From Methylophaga pinxianii (lineage in GTDB: Bacteria; Pseudomonadota; Gammaproteobacteria; Nitrosococcales; Methylophagaceae): DNA of 64,000 nucleotides. The stretch spans positions 1-64,000 of the forward strand of contig NZ_JAJAEO010000181.1 in NCBI RefSeq assembly GCF_020447225.1, given 5' to 3'. The position numbers were made by a program, and so were the translations under genes. The notes under the pieces are model-generated. The model was not told the DNA's origin and ran no database searches. It was given only the letters and a program-made list of their open reading frames with translations. Below are positions 62,740 through 64,000 of the stretch, piece after piece; the stretch's first letter is position 1, and each line of letters begins with the position of its first letter.

Positions 62740-64000
62740 ATGACAAGTAATAATAGATCCTTAGACCCAACCAACTTGGGGCAAAAAAACACAGAACAAA
62801 AAACCTCTTTACTCGAAGCATTTACAGAAGTCCGCCGACAAACAGAACAAATATGTGCTCATCTGGAAATTGAAGATTTGGTGGTGCAACCCGCCGCTTA
62901 TGTTAGCCCGCCTAAATGGCACCTGGCGCACACGTCGTGGTTTTTTGATTGTTTTGTACTCGAACCTCTCAATCTGGCTCAAACAAGCCAGTCTCCTAAA
63001 TATCATTACTTATTTAATTCGTACTATAAAAGTCAGGGTGAGCATTGGCTGCAATCCGAGCGTGGTCAACTGTCACGGCCTACGGTTAAGGAAATCATGC
63101 TTTATCGCCAGCAGATTACCGGGGCTATTGTCGATTTGTTTGAATCGAACTCACTTTCAAAAAAACAGATAGAAGTTATCGCCACAGGAATTCAGCATGA
63201 GCAACAGCATCAGGAACTGTTGTTGATGGATATCAAATTTATCCTAGGCCATCAACCCTGGCCAGCAGCATACGAATCGGTAGCTGATTTAGATAAAAAT
63301 CTGCTTCCTGCCAGAGCGCTGGGATGGCTGGAATCGACAGAAAATATTTCGTTGTTTGGTGCGAATTTAAATGCATTCTCCTATGACAATGAACGGCCTC
63401 GCCACAGACGCTGGATAAGCGGTTTTCAACTTGCGGATAGATTAATAAATAATGGTGAGTACATGGATTTTATGACCGATGGCGGTTATCGACGGCCAGA
63501 GCTTTGGTTAAGTGATGGCTGGGATTGGGTGCAGAAAAATCAAATGGGTCATCCGCTTTATTGGCGTAAACAAAATCATCATTGGGAAGAGTATCAGCTG
63601 CGAGGCTTGGAACCGTTAAATCCGAATTTACCGGTTAGTCATATCAGTTTTTATGAAGCCGATGCTTTTGCCCGCTGGATGGATGCTCGATTGCCTACCG
63701 AGTTTGAAATAGAGGCTTATTGTTCAAAGGATAAAGCGCTTTTTGAAAAAGAAACGGCTTTCTGGGATCCCTCTGAAGCGGTTTATCCCTCTCCACGTCG
63801 AGCCTGTGATGAATTTGATACCGGTTTATTATGGCAGTGGACTAACAGTGCCTATTCACCATATCCCGGTTTTAGAACCACTAATACAGCATTGGGCGAA
63901 TATAACGGCAAGTTTATGGCCAACCAATATGTCTTGAAAGGCGGTTGCGTGGCCACACCAAAGCATCATATGCGCGCAAGTTATCGGAATTTCTATCGTC
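62740..64000 (+). CDS. EgtB/OvoA-type sulfoxide synthase, 3' end outside the window
   Basis: A nonheme-iron enzyme that joins cysteine or gamma-glutamylcysteine to (trimethyl)histidine in ergothioneine or ovothiol synthesis. About 420 residues are visible. The N-terminal DinB-like domain has WHLAHTSWFFD and the iron ligands HEQQHQELLLMD. The FGE-sulfatase-like domain has RHRRWISGF, LPTEFEIEAY, and the C-terminal YVLKGGCVATPKHHMRASYRNF. The frame is open at the right edge. Start ATG 62740 has GGAG eight bases upstream. EgtB ends near here, whereas OvoA carries a further methyltransferase domain, so the missing sequence decides which it is. Confidence 0.85.
   Translation, partial: MTSNNRSLDPTNLGQKNTEQKTSLLEAFTEVRRQTEQICAHLEIEDLVVQPAAYVSPPKWHLAHTSWFFDCFVLEPLNLAQTSQSPKYHYLFNSYYKSQGEHWLQSERGQLSRPTVKEIMLYRQQITGAIVDLFESNSLSKKQIEVIATGIQHEQQHQELLLMDIKFILGHQPWPAAYESVADLDKNLLPARALGWLESTENISLFGANLNAFSYDNERPRHRRWISGFQLADRLINNGEYMDFMTDGGYRRPELWLSDGWDWVQKNQMGHPLYWRKQNHHWEEYQLRGLEPLNPNLPVSHISFYEADAFARWMDARLPTEFEIEAYCSKDKALFEKETAFWDPSEAVYPSPRRACDEFDTGLLWQWTNSAYSPYPGFRTTNTALGEYNGKFMANQYVLKGGCVATPKHHMRASYRNFYR

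Overview
The window looks like a stretch of chromosome from a free-living, probably marine gammaproteobacterium with moderate to low GC. Conserved blocks point there: gmk-rpoZ-spoT-(ridA)-recG, ubiC-ubiA, comF divergent from bioBFHCD, alaC-hom-thrC, rph-rdgB-hemW. Gene content and sequence style resemble Methylophaga and relatives (Thiotrichales/Piscirickettsiaceae). That is an inference from memory, and no methylotrophy gene lies in the window to confirm it. I see no tRNA, rRNA, insertion sequence, prophage or CRISPR array. Most of the window is ordinary core genome with small accessory islands.

Layout. 1-5.7 kb: a truncated Sel1-repeat gene, an NlpC/P60 lipoprotein, a flavoprotein, an ArsR regulator, an orphan membrane protein plus lipoprotein, and an MFS transporter. 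5.8-13.5 kb: a periplasmic thiol pair (dsbG and a membrane-anchored TlpA-like reductase), an SDR enzyme, an Old Yellow Enzyme homologue, a GFA-type zinc protein, rlmJ, a DNA topoisomerase IB and a DoxX protein. 13.5-22.6 kb: an HDOD protein, alaC-hom-thrC for alanine and threonine, then hemW/rdgB/rph, and yicC on the other strand. 22.8-32.6 kb: a FadL-type porin, a diguanylate cyclase with an unknown polytopic membrane protein, a 1523-residue CheB-CheR-PAS-LOV-PAS-GGDEF-EAL protein, and a VPLPA-CTERM exported protein. 32.8-36.6 kb: a ferric-iron ABC transporter.

36.9-45 kb: gmk, rpoZ, spoT, ridA, recG, ubiC, ubiA and a secreted nuclease, mostly tightly packed. 44.8-47 kb: a three-gene unit of a DUF1538 membrane protein, a PII-like protein and a CBS-pair protein. 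47.1-56.5 kb: another diguanylate cyclase, comF, bioBFHCD (biotin), a glutathione S-transferase, a PilZ protein and a PIN-PhoH ATPase. 56.8-64 kb: an MscS-type channel, an ACR3-like transporter, ExoD, a Vgb-like propeller, a ZIP transporter, a membrane protein with a 23-residue membrane peptide behind it, and the start of an EgtB/OvoA-type sulfoxide synthase running off the right edge.

Themes. Cyclic-di-GMP signalling is dense: two stand-alone cyclases, one LOV-containing cyclase/phosphodiesterase and one PilZ receptor. The two most notable systems are the predicted blue-light CheB/CheR/c-di-GMP hybrid (27177-31748) and the DUF1538-PII-CBS unit (44782-47031). Smaller points are a four-cysteine insert in threonine synthase, a probably leaderless ArsR gene with twin operators, a CRP-like palindrome, an apparent one-base frameshift in a VPLPA-CTERM signal peptide, and long perfect hairpins at the fadL stop codon and between bioB and bioF.
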